Of a stretch of 64,000 nt of DNA, positions 25,275-33,475 are shown piece by piece. Below the pieces are notes generated by a model, which was not told where the DNA came from, made no database searches, and worked only from the letters and a program-made list of their open reading frames with translations. The stretch spans positions 9,158,001 through 9,222,000 of the forward strand of contig NZ_CP064689.1 in assembly GCF_023100945.1 (NCBI RefSeq), given 5' to 3'. How positions within the stretch are numbered: the first letter of the stretch is position 1; each line of letters begins with the position of its first letter. Made by a program: the position numbers and the translations under genes. The DNA is from Bradyrhizobium sp. 200. GTDB lineage: Bacteria; Pseudomonadota; Alphaproteobacteria; Rhizobiales; Xanthobacteraceae.

Positions 25275-27395
25275 CTACAAGCTGAGCCCCCGGTTTCTTC
25301 CAAAGGTCCAGTCGATGCCACCGTCGTCACGCTGCAGGCCGCTGATGTGCTGGCCAATGCGCTTCTCGAGGAGGGGTTGCCACGGCACGAGCTGAAAACC
25401 GAGCCCGTTGTCGATCATGGCGAAGCGTCCGCTGACGAGGCTGGCGACGCCGGCTAGGCGGCCAGTGACATACTCGCCAGCGCTTGCTGGCATGTAGGTT
25501 AGACCGCGCTCTCTTGCCATCTGTTGGCCGATGCGCTCAACCTCACGTCGCTCAAGAGTCGCCACGGTGTCGCGAGGAACGCGAACGGCGCCATCATTGG
25601 CCGTCGCCAGGCCCATCTCCACAAGTCGCCGAGCCCGACGGCTGATAGCTTTGTTGACCTCTCTGCCAAAACCGCTGTTCCTGATTGCCGAGCGACCCTC
25701 GGCAATAATCTGCCGGTCGAGCCAAGTCGCACCATCGCTGCCAATCTGCCGGTCGAGGCCGATGGCCGAGAGCGTCCGTATTCTTAAGCCGTCGCCGCCC
25801 TGGCTGAGGTCGTAGGCTTGCCCGCGCGCGATGATGTCCTTCGGGACCTTCCAATGATCGGCATCGATCCGCTCGACTTGGCCTGCCCGGCGCAATGCCT
25901 CCAAGCGTCGGACGTGGGAACGCACGAGAGCCTCGGGGTCCTTGCCCTGCCGCTCAAAGCTGGCGCGGACGCGCTCCAAGTGCTGGCTCGGCCGGTAGAT
26001 GCCGCTGTCTTCCTCGATATTGCTCGCGATGTTGCGGTCGGCAGGTCTTGGACCGGAGACGACTGGGGCCGCTTCGATGATCATGTCCCGCCCGACCTCC
26101 TCGATCCTGCTCGGGTCCTTGAACTCCATGTGATGGACCCGGCCATCGATGCTATCGACGATCAGATGGACCCGCTCGCCCATCTCGTCTCCGGCCAGGC
26201 CTTTGGCCAGGACCCGGCCAACGATCTTCTCGCCTAAGCCTTCGCCGTGAAGGGCGAATTGGCCGACACCCCGCTCCTCGCCGAGACCATTCTTGGTGAG
26301 CGCCCGATGGATCGAGTTGATGGCCTCATTGCGGTGATCCAGATCCTTCAGGACTTGCTCCGCCCGGTCGGAAAGGGCCCATCTTCCCGGCTCAAGTTCG
26401 GTGGCTACTCCGTAGCGCTCCAGGTGCCGCACCCGGCCGATCATGAGGTTGCGGTTCTCCCGGACGAGGAAAGTCGCGCCCTCCCCGGGTCGTAGGTCGA
26501 TCACGCCCTGCTCCTGCTGCTCGCTCAAGAGCGTCTTGTCGAGCCGGGTCACGCGCTCGGCCTCGACCTCGTTCTGCAGCTTTGTCTGAAGCTCGATCTC
26601 ACTCTGGCGACCCAATTCCCGGGTGACCAGTTCGCTCGCCCGGTGGCGGATTCCGTGGGCGATGTAGTCGCCCGCGATATTGAGGATGCGGCCGTCATCG
26701 AGCACGCCACGGACGATGACGTGGGTGTGGGGATGGCCGGTGTTGTGATGGTCGACCGCGATCCAGTCGAGGCGGGTAGCGAGGTCCAATTCCATCTGGC
26801 GCATGAGATCACGGGTGAAGCCGCGAAGGTCAGCCATTTCGGTTGCATCCTCGGGCGCGACGATGAACCGAAACTGATGGCGATCTTCCCGCCCGCGCTC
26901 CACGAAGGCCTTGCCGTCAGCCTCGTTTTCGAAAGCGGAATAGGCCTTGCCCCGCTCGCCGTCACGCGTGACCCCGTCCCGTTCAAGGTAGCGCAGATGG
27001 GCGTCCACAGCCCGGCTCACCGTCGCGCGCATCTTCGGACCCCGCGCGCCGCGCCCCTGCGGATTGAGCCGGACCACCCTTGCCTTCACCACCACCCGCC
27101 GCGCCCGGAAGCGGCCTGCGGAATCTCTCTGCCACCCACCGTCCCCGCCCTGCCGAGCAAACGAGGCAACGACCTTCGCGCCCCGGCCGCGCGCGTTGAA
27201 CCGGCCCGTCCTTCCCCCTTCCCGCCCGCCACCTAATCGCGCTCCTGAGCCTATCCACCGAGGATCGCCGCCCGCTTTGCGCACTGCGAGCTGGACCTGC
27301 TTGAGAAACGGCTGAGTGCGCGGATTGATGCGTGCTCCACCGTTTCGGGACCGGCCAGGTCTGACCCGGAAATTCTCACTCTCGTCACGTGCCAT
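25275..27395 (-). CDS. Relaxase / mobilization nuclease with DUF3363
   Basis: A 706-residue conjugative relaxase that would nick at oriT and lead the strand into the recipient. The N-terminal part is basic and Gly/Arg-rich. The nuclease has the three-His motif HHNTGHPHTHVIVRG (about residues 225-239) with a preceding FIVAPEDATEMADL. The DUF3363 region fills the C-terminal half, ending GIDWTFGRNRGLSL. The start at 27395 (MARDESENF) was chosen because the frame upstream to 27545 is not family-like. The gene looks intact, so the element could be mobilized by helper functions. Confidence 0.88.
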   Translation of the reverse strand: MARDESENFRVRPGRSRNGGARINPRTQPFLKQVQLAVRKAGGDPRWIGSGARLGGGREGGRTGRFNARGRGAKVVASFARQGGDGGWQRDSAGRFRARRVVVKARVVRLNPQGRGARGPKMRATVSRAVDAHLRYLERDGVTRDGERGKAYSAFENEADGKAFVERGREDRHQFRFIVAPEDATEMADLRGFTRDLMRQMELDLATRLDWIAVDHHNTGHPHTHVIVRGVLDDGRILNIAGDYIAHGIRHRASELVTRELGRQSEIELQTKLQNEVEAERVTRLDKTLLSEQQEQGVIDLRPGEGATFLVRENRNLMIGRVRHLERYGVATELEPGRWALSDRAEQVLKDLDHRNEAINSIHRALTKNGLGEERGVGQFALHGEGLGEKIVGRVLAKGLAGDEMGERVHLIVDSIDGRVHHMEFKDPSRIEEVGRDMIIEAAPVVSGPRPADRNIASNIEEDSGIYRPSQHLERVRASFERQGKDPEALVRSHVRRLEALRRAGQVERIDADHWKVPKDIIARGQAYDLSQGGDGLRIRTLSAIGLDRQIGSDGATWLDRQIIAEGRSAIRNSGFGREVNKAISRRARRLVEMGLATANDGAVRVPRDTVATLERREVERIGQQMARERGLTYMPASAGEYVTGRLAGVASLVSGRFAMIDNGLGFQLVPWQPLLEKRIGQHISGLQRDDGGIDWTFGRNRGLSL

Positions 27396-27698
27396 GACGC
27401 GACGATTGACATCGGAACGGGGCGACACAAGCACTGCCGAACATTGATCGCACCACATCGCGCCGACGCGCACGATAGCAAACGAACAGCGGGACTCCTC
27501 CTGCGCAACATTGCGAGCGCCATCGCTCAGAAGATTGAAATTCATCAGGAAAGTTCGGAGGGCGGCCCCTGCACACGTTGCGCAGCGTCATTTTCGCTCC
27601 ACGATAACTTGCAAAAACCAATGTGCAGACAACCCTTTGCGACCAGAGGGAGCCCGCGAACGCCAGTTCGCTTTATCTTGCCGTCACTCCGAGTGCTC
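27396..27698. other. Intergenic gap between relaxase gene and IS66
   Basis: About 300 bases with no gene I can support. In related elements the DNA upstream of the relaxase gene often holds its promoter. The IS66 inverted repeat begins at 27699. Confidence 0.4.
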
Positions 27699-27780
27699 GT
27701 AAGCGTCCGAATCTTGCACGACTTTCTGAGAGTGCGTTCTCGTTCCATTTCGGGTTTTCTGCTGCAGTGGAGAATCTCCG

Positions 27781-28668
27781 GTGGGTCCGAAACATTTCCA
27801 GAACAAGGTCAGGCGTGGGTGGTGGGCGATTCACATCGAGGCCTGGCAGCGCAGCGGCGTTTCGCGCGCCGTCTATTGCCTCCAGCAAGGATTGGACGAG
27901 AAGACATTCGCGCGCTGGCTCAACGCGCTCGCTGGCGAGGAAGCTGCACGCAAGCTCACGGAATATCAGACGGAATTGCGTCGCGAGAAGCGCCGTGAAG
28001 AGCGGGAAAAGGGGCTGCGAAAGCGCCGCCGGAATGCTTTTGGCATCAGCACGGACGTGCGCCATCGCGGCATGCAGGCGTTCTGGGCGATGCATGTCGA
28101 GGCGATGAACTGGAGCGGCATGGGTGTGCGCGAGTACGCTGCCGCACTGTCGCTTTCGCCCTCCGCGCTGCGCACATGGCGTGACCGACTGGACCAGGGC
28201 AAGGTTACAATCGACTGGCGCGCGCATCTTCACCCCTCCGCCCGCCCGGTCGTTAGCACTAGTGCTAGCCAACCAGCCTCCGAAAGGAGCTTGACAGCAG
28301 CTGCGGATGACGCTCCGCGAGCGCCAGCGGCGCCCACCCGGCGCTTCTTCAGCGACGAGCAGAAGCTCGCGATCGTGAGGGAAAGCGAGCAGCCGGGCGC
28401 CACCGTCTCAAGCATTGCCCGCAAGCACGGCATCGTCACGGGGCTGCTGTTCCGCTGGCGAGTGGAGTTCGGCGTGGCGCAGAAGAAGCGCGCAAAGCTT
28501 GCATCCGTCGCGCTGGCGGACGACACGACGGCCGCTCTCGTTCTACGACCGCCGGAAGGAATGATGGCTGTTGATCTGCCCGATGGGCGGCGTGTCTTTG
28601 CTCCCGTCGGCAGCGATCCCGATGTTGTGCAGGCGCGCGTTGAGAGCGGAGAGATCGCGCCATGCTGA
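27781..28668 (+). CDS. tnpA: IS66 accessory protein TnpA (long form)
   Basis: A 295-residue protein. The C-terminal third (about residues 190-295) is the classic IS66 TnpA HTH region: FFSDEQKLAIVRESEQPGAT..IARKHGIVTGLLFRWR. The N-terminal two thirds contain two related WxxHxEAxxxSGxxxxxY segments (WWAIHIEAWQRSGVSRAVY, FWAMHVEAMNWSGMGVREY), an extension found in some IS66 elements of Rhizobiales. It overlaps tnpB by seven bases. Confidence 0.85.
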   Translation: MGPKHFQNKVRRGWWAIHIEAWQRSGVSRAVYCLQQGLDEKTFARWLNALAGEEAARKLTEYQTELRREKRREEREKGLRKRRRNAFGISTDVRHRGMQAFWAMHVEAMNWSGMGVREYAAALSLSPSALRTWRDRLDQGKVTIDWRAHLHPSARPVVSTSASQPASERSLTAAADDAPRAPAAPTRRFFSDEQKLAIVRESEQPGATVSSIARKHGIVTGLLFRWRVEFGVAQKKRAKLASVALADDTTAALVLRPPEGMMAVDLPDGRRVFAPVGSDPDVVQARVESGEIAPC

Positions 28669-29015
28669 TTGTTCCTGCGGGCGTGAAAGTGCACCTGGCG
28701 CTTGGGTACACGGACATGAGGAAAGGCATAGATGGACTCGCGATGTTGGTCCAGGAAGTGCTGAAGAAAGATCCGTTCTCGGGCCATCTGTTTGCCTTCC
28801 GCGGCAAGAAGGCATCGATGTTGAAGGTCCTGTTCTGGGACGGCAACGGTCTTTGCCTGTTCACCAAGCGGATCGACCAGGGTCGCTTTGTCTGGCCGGT
28901 GATGGCAGGTTACGACGGTTCGATCACGCTGACACCGGCACAGCTTGCGATGCTGATCGAAGGCATTGACTGGCGCGCACCTGAACGTGTGTGGAAGCCA
29001 GTTCTCGCTGGGTGA
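28662..29015 (+). CDS. tnpB: IS66 accessory protein TnpB
   Basis: A 117-residue Orf2 protein: VKVHLALGYTDMRKGIDGLA, KKDPFSGHLFAFRGKKASML, VLFWDGNGLCLFTKRI and FVWPVM are hallmarks of IS66 TnpB. Full length. Needed with TnpA and TnpC for transposition; its biochemical role is not settled. Confidence 0.93.
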   Translation: MLIVPAGVKVHLALGYTDMRKGIDGLAMLVQEVLKKDPFSGHLFAFRGKKASMLKVLFWDGNGLCLFTKRIDQGRFVWPVMAGYDGSITLTPAQLAMLIEGIDWRAPERVWKPVLAG

Positions 29016-29084
29016 ATCACACAGACCCGCATCAAACAAGGCGAAGTTGCTTCTTCGAATCAGCGTGTTCGAGTAGAATCGGAC

Positions 29085-30614
29085 ATGCAGCTCGATCTCA
29101 ATAATCTCCCGACAGATACAGTGCTTCTGCAGCGCCTGGTGCGCGATATCGCCACGGCGATCGAGCACAAAGACGGCGAGATCGAGCGCCTCCAGTCGAT
29201 CATCAAACAGCTTCAGAGAATGCAGTTCGGGCGCCGTTCCGAGCGCATCGACCCTGACCAACTTGCGCTCGGTCTGGAGGATATCGACAGCGATATCGGC
29301 CGCATCAGGGAGAACCGTCCAACGATCGTTACGGACACCCCGGATGCGCCGTCGCGGCGCAAGCCGTTGCCCGCTCATCTGCCTCGCGAAGACGTCGTGC
29401 TCGATGTCGAGGACAGGGTCTGCGCTTGCTGTGGCGGGACATTGCATGCCATCGGCGAGAGCGTCAGTGAAATGCTGGACTGGGTACCGGCACAACTTCG
29501 TGTCGTGCGCATCGCTCGCCCAAAGTACGCGTGTCGCTCCTGCAACAAGGTGGTGCAGGCGGCCGCGCCGGAGCGGCCGATTGCGGGTGGCCTGGCATCG
29601 CCGGCGCTGCTCGCGCAGGTGCTGGTCAGTAAGTATTGCGACCACACTCCGCTTTATCGGCAGTCGCAAATCTTTGCCCGACATGGTGTCGATCTCAGCC
29701 GTTCGACCCTGGCCGGCTGGGTTGGTGGCGCGTGCTGGTGGCTGGAAGCCCTGCACGAACGATTGTGCAAGAACGTGTTTGCTTCCGATCATCTGTTCGC
29801 CGATGACACGCCCGTTCCTGTGCTCGATCCCGGCCGAGGACGGACGAAGACCGGGCGTCTTTGGGTCTATGCTCGCGAACAGCGGCCGTGGTGCGGCCCT
29901 GAGCCGCCGGCGGCGGTCTATCTGTTTGCGCCGGACCGCAAGGCTGAGCGTCCGGCAGCTCATCTTGCCGACTTCAAAGGTGTCCTGCATGTCGACGGAT
30001 ATGCCGGCTTCGAGCAACTCGCCACCAATGAAGGCGTTGTTTTGGCCGCCTGTTGGAGCCACACAAGAAGAAAGTTTTACGAGGTTGCCGAGGCGACTGG
30101 ATCGCCCGTGGCGACCGAAGCTCTGCGCCGGATCGGCGAACTCTATGCTATCGAATCCCGAGTCCGGGGGCAGTCGTCGGCTCATCGGCTCGCCGAGCGA
30201 CGGTCCTTCTCCAGACCAATCGTTCAAGCGCTGCATTCCTGGCTGGAGGCGCAGCTTCCCCTCGTCTCTGGCCGCAGCACGCTTGCCGAAGCGATCCGCT
30301 ACGCGCTCTCGCGCTGGGAGGGGTTGACGCGTTTCCTGCGTGATGGCCGCATTGAGCTCGACACCAATCCGGTCGAACGCGCAATCAGACCTGTGGCGCT
30401 CGGCCGCAAGAACCACCTGTTCGCCGGCAGCGACGGCGGCGGGCACCGCTGGGCCGTCGCCTGCTCGCTGATCGCGACCTGCAAGCTCAACGATGTCGAG
30501 CCCTATGTCTATCTGCGTGACGTGCTGGAGCGGATGGTCGACGGACATCCCGTCAACCGTCTCGACGAATTGCTGCCGTGGGCGTGGATTCGCGAAAATC
30601 ATGTCAATGCCTGA
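29085..30614 (+). CDS. tnpC: IS66 transposase TnpC
   Basis: A 509-residue DDE transposase. An N-terminal coiled coil (about 15-50, IEHKDGEIERLQSIIKQLQ), a zinc-finger region (VCACCGGTLHAIGE..YACRSCNKVVQ), then the catalytic core with D in HLFADDTPVPVLDPG, D in VLHVDGYAGFEQL and E in DTNPVERAIRP. It ends AWIRENHVNA just before the right inverted repeat. Intact. Confidence 0.94.
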   Translation: MQLDLNNLPTDTVLLQRLVRDIATAIEHKDGEIERLQSIIKQLQRMQFGRRSERIDPDQLALGLEDIDSDIGRIRENRPTIVTDTPDAPSRRKPLPAHLPREDVVLDVEDRVCACCGGTLHAIGESVSEMLDWVPAQLRVVRIARPKYACRSCNKVVQAAAPERPIAGGLASPALLAQVLVSKYCDHTPLYRQSQIFARHGVDLSRSTLAGWVGGACWWLEALHERLCKNVFASDHLFADDTPVPVLDPGRGRTKTGRLWVYAREQRPWCGPEPPAAVYLFAPDRKAERPAAHLADFKGVLHVDGYAGFEQLATNEGVVLAACWSHTRRKFYEVAEATGSPVATEALRRIGELYAIESRVRGQSSAHRLAERRSFSRPIVQALHSWLEAQLPLVSGRSTLAEAIRYALSRWEGLTRFLRDGRIELDTNPVERAIRPVALGRKNHLFAGSDGGGHRWAVACSLIATCKLNDVEPYVYLRDVLERMVDGHPVNRLDELLPWAWIRENHVNA

Positions 30615-30718
30615 TCAAGTGCAAGCTTCGGACGCTTACGTCGTGCCTCCCCACCTCGGTCGCCTTTCCGCCCATTCTTGTCCAGAGCACACCAATGCAT
30701 GCCAGCTTGCGCATTCCG

Positions 30719-31441
30719 TCATCGCGGGCCTCCCGCATCAGATCTCGCGACGAACAGTCCAGTTGCCTGTGGCACAACGGCCGAGATGTCGTGAACGGAA
30801 GCGGCCGTCGGAGCCGGGGTCGGCGGGCGCACAGGCTGCAGGCGGGCAGCGGCCTTTGAGCTTTCAGACCGAACAATGAAGAGCGATCCCGCCGATGGCC
30901 GCAGACTCGCGACCGCGCTGGAAGCGGCAATGTCGTTGCCGATGACTGGCGCAAGCTTCTGCAAATAGGCCTGGGTCTCAGCTGGTAATGGACGGCCGGC
31001 GAGATGCTCTTCGTAGCGACCAGGTCCCGCGTTGTAGGCTGCGAGGAAGCCTGGTGAGCCGTACCGGTCGTGCAGTTCGCCCAGGTACGCGGTACCTGCA
31101 AGAATGTTATCGTGGGAATCGTGGGGATCGCTACCAAGGTTGTGCCGCAGACGTAGCTCTGCCCACGTCTCTGGCATGATCTGCATCAGCCCCATGGCGC
31201 CTTTCGGTGACCTGGCGCGCACGTCTCCGGCGCTTTCGACGTCTATGACTGCGCGTATCCAGCGAACCGGAACGCCGAAGCGACGCGAGGCGTCTTCGAC
31301 GAAATCCGCAATTGGATCGCTAGCCGCATACGTTGCGGGAGGGTCCGCGGGTCGCATTTCGGCGACAGCAGTAGCGTTACTCACGATCACCGCAACGAAC
31401 AACGGTACGACTGCGCGCAGGCTCCTCTCGAACAAGCGCAA
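30719..31441 (-). CDS. Lytic transglycosylase of a conjugative element
   Basis: About 240 residues. A hydrophobic leader (AVVPLFVAVIVSNATAVAE) points to secretion; the SLT domain follows with catalytic Glu in DVESAGDVRARSPKGAMGLM and QIMPETWAEL, then AGTAYLGELHDRYG and AAYNAGPGRYEEH. It would open peptidoglycan for the transfer channel. The frame is open up to a GTG at 31612 right after the traF stop, but that extra part is not family-like, so a TTG near 31441 is my choice. The start is uncertain. Confidence 0.82.
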   Translation of the reverse strand: MRLFERSLRAVVPLFVAVIVSNATAVAEMRPADPPATYAASDPIADFVEDASRRFGVPVRWIRAVIDVESAGDVRARSPKGAMGLMQIMPETWAELRLRHNLGSDPHDSHDNILAGTAYLGELHDRYGSPGFLAAYNAGPGRYEEHLAGRPLPAETQAYLQKLAPVIGNDIAASSAVASLRPSAGSLFIVRSESSKAAARLQPVRPPTPAPTAASVHDISAVVPQATGLFVARSDAGGPR

Positions 31442-31615
31442 GCATGCCGTCGTGCTCGCCCCCGTCCAGGGTAAAGCTGCTTCGCGCCGGCCTTTCGGCC
31501 GCCCTGGACCGCCGCTACGCGCGACGGCTGCACAATTGTTGGTCGGGATGGAGGAATGGTGCAGCACTTGGCCGAACAGAGGAATGGCAGATCGGGAACC
31601 CAATGCGCGCACGAT

Positions 31616-32128
31616 TTAATTCTCCCAGGTCCACACAGGGAGCGCGCGGCCGATGATGGCCGATGCCGGCAAGAACCCGAAATAGCGGCCATCCAGCGAG
31701 TTGGTGGACTGCCAGTTCATGACGAAGAGTTCGCCCTCGCCAACGACGCGGCAGCCCTGCCATTTCGGGAGCGGTCGGCCGCGGCCATCGCGATCTCGTG
31801 CCTCGCCCATTTCGATCGCATCAACGGAAACTGTGAGCCCGTTTCTGCAGACGGTCTGCCCGGGAAGTGCCAGCACGCGCTTGAGCATCGGCACACCGGC
31901 CGGCAGATAGCCATTCAGGTCGAGAAACGTCGCAAGCGGTTCGGGCGGCTGAACGGCGATCAACTCGGTGACGAGCAGGTTGTCGACCGGTCGCAAGCGA
32001 TAGAGGCCGATCGGTACGCTGTCGGATGCATTCCAGACGAAGAGCGGCGACGTCTCCAGAACGGTCGACGCGATGAGGGCGGCAGCGCCGGCAAGCATCG
32101 CGGTCAGCGTCTTCAACCGTCTTGTCAT
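31616..32128 (-). CDS. traF: TraF-type S26 family signal peptidase
   Basis: A 170-residue membrane serine protease related to conjugative TraF, which matures pilin. N-terminal membrane helix (TAMLAGAAALIASTVL), Ser in NASDSVPIGLYRL, Lys in PMLKRVLALPGQTVC, and the C-terminal box VMNWQSTNSLDGRYFGFLPASAIIG. It overlaps the DUF2840 gene upstream by four bases (ATGA). Confidence 0.88.
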   Translation of the reverse strand: MTRRLKTLTAMLAGAAALIASTVLETSPLFVWNASDSVPIGLYRLRPVDNLLVTELIAVQPPEPLATFLDLNGYLPAGVPMLKRVLALPGQTVCRNGLTVSVDAIEMGEARDRDGRGRPLPKWQGCRVVGEGELFVMNWQSTNSLDGRYFGFLPASAIIGRALPVWTWEN

Positions 32129-32589
32129 CGCATGATCCTCTGCCGGTGAAGCCACGCCTGGTGGCGCGCTCTCGTGTAAGGTCGCGGGTTCTCATTGACA
32201 GACATGCGGTTATGAACGTGATGCCAATAGTCGGGTGCGGCGTCCGCTGGATCGATGCCGAGCGCTTCGACCGCGTCGATCAGCTGAAGCACTCGTTCGA
32301 CCTTGGGCCAGCCGGATAGGCGCAGAAGAATTTCACCACCCGGCTTCACGTACGGCACCGTCGAGCACCGCTGTCCCGGCGCGACCGCACGCAAGATATC
32401 GATCCGCGAGAATGCCGTTCCGAAGTCGTTGGACGTCCAGCGAACGAAAGCGAAGATGCTGCCTGGCGCAAATGACAGCAGGCGTCGCCGACGATCGAGA
32501 ATCTTTTCCCCTACGGCACGTCCGAACCGAATGCGGTTCTCGATGCGCTTCTCGAGCCAAAGGAGTTCAACTTCCGTGACATCGGTCAT
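32125..32589 (-). CDS. DUF2840 domain-containing protein
   Basis: A 154-residue protein of the DUF2840 family, from MTDVTEVELLWLEKRIENRI to RARHQAWLHRQRIMR. The function is unknown, but the family occurs next to traF and parA/repA in alphaproteobacterial integrative elements, as here. The start at 32589 fits the family; the upstream extension is not conserved. The usual parA gene upstream is missing and a Tn7-like transposon begins 126 bp away. Confidence 0.85.
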   Translation of the reverse strand: MTDVTEVELLWLEKRIENRIRFGRAVGEKILDRRRRLLSFAPGSIFAFVRWTSNDFGTAFSRIDILRAVAPGQRCSTVPYVKPGGEILLRLSGWPKVERVLQLIDAVEALGIDPADAAPDYWHHVHNRMSVNENPRPYTRARHQAWLHRQRIMR

Positions 32590-32714
32590 GAGCCGCTCCG
32601 AGCTTTGGAAGGCTGCTGGTTGCCGGGCCGGAGCATGCCGACAGCGCATCGTCGCCGCATTGAGCGGCCCAGCGTGGCTAAACAGGCGGACCGCTCTCGA
32701 CGGTTATCCCCAGC

Positions 32715-32851
32715 TGTCGGTGCGCGAGGTTTCGTGAATCGGCGGGCGAGCGGACCTGAGTCCGACCAAGGACTTGCGTGCATAGAGTTCGTTCCATGTT
32801 TGTGAACTGATCCCAAAGTGTGCGAGGATTGCGTACTGAGTCGTTTTCCGG
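32715..32851 (+). repeat. Left end of Tn7-like transposon with TnsB-site-like repeats
   Basis: The terminal TGTCGGTGCGCGA is followed by TTCGTGAA at 32731-32738 and a weaker TTTGTGAACTGA near 32799. The left end thus seems to have fewer motif copies than the right, the asymmetry known from Tn7 ends. The promoter of tnsA must also lie here. Confidence 0.65.
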
Positions 32852-33475
32852 ATGGAGGGCGATTTGCGGCGCATTCCGCTGAGCCACCGGTCGCATGTGA
32901 CCGGATTCCAGTCGTTGCCGACCGGTTTGACGGAGCATGAGAGCGCGCTGGAGCGGGACTTCGTGACGCTCACGAGCTTCACGGACGCGGGTGCTATTGT
33001 GACCGCCCAGCCCGTCACAATCCGCTTCAGGGATGAAGGTCGGCCGCGCCGGTATACGCCGGACTTCCGCGTCATTTGGAGCGACGGCCGCACCGATATC
33101 GTCGAGATCAAATATCGGGCTGACTTGCGCGCGGGATGGCGCAGGCTCCGGCCAGCCTTTGCAACTGCTCGGGTTTGGGCACGTAGCAACGGTGCGCAAT
33201 TCAGGATTGCTACCGAGCGCGGCATTCGCGGTCCGCACCTTGAAGCCGCAAAGCGTTTGTTGCCGCTAAGGAGCGCGCCGGTTGACGCGGTGCTTGCCGA
33301 GCAAGCGATAGCATATGCTCGCACCCGCTCGGCCAGTGTTGGCCAGGTTGTCCATGTGCTGCCAGCATCGCGCGAGGCCAGTCTCGCAGTGGTGTGGCGA
33401 CTGATTGCGCGCGGCGCGCTCGTCGTCGATCTCACGAAGCCGATCACGGCCGAGACACAGGTCACGGTCCCATGA
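32852..33475 (+). CDS. tnsA: TnsA-like endonuclease
   Basis: A 207-residue restriction-enzyme-fold nuclease, expected to cut the 5' ends of the transposon so that it moves by cut and paste. The PD-(D/E)xK core is visible: YTPDFRVIWSDGRTDIVEIKY, with D, E and K in place (about residues 69-90), preceded by HESALERDFVTLTSF. It overlaps tnsB by four bases (ATGA). Confidence 0.88.
   Translation: MEGDLRRIPLSHRSHVTGFQSLPTGLTEHESALERDFVTLTSFTDAGAIVTAQPVTIRFRDEGRPRRYTPDFRVIWSDGRTDIVEIKYRADLRAGWRRLRPAFATARVWARSNGAQFRIATERGIRGPHLEAAKRLLPLRSAPVDAVLAEQAIAYARTRSASVGQVVHVLPASREASLAVVWRLIARGALVVDLTKPITAETQVTVP

Larger units (their letters stand above)
27699..30639 (+). mobile_element. IS66 family insertion sequence (complete)
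   Basis: Ends are marked by GTAAGCGTCCGAA(T/G)CTTGCAC as a 21-bp inverted repeat with one mismatch (27699-27719 and 30619-30639). Inside are the three IS66 genes in the normal order. IS66 makes 8-bp target duplications, but the flanks GAGTGCTC and GTCGTGCC differ, so one side may have been rearranged after insertion. Confidence 0.88.

Noticed and set aside
28230..30602. 790-codon minus-strand open frame
   Set aside because: Antisense of IS66 tnpA, tnpB and tnpC; no family resemblance.
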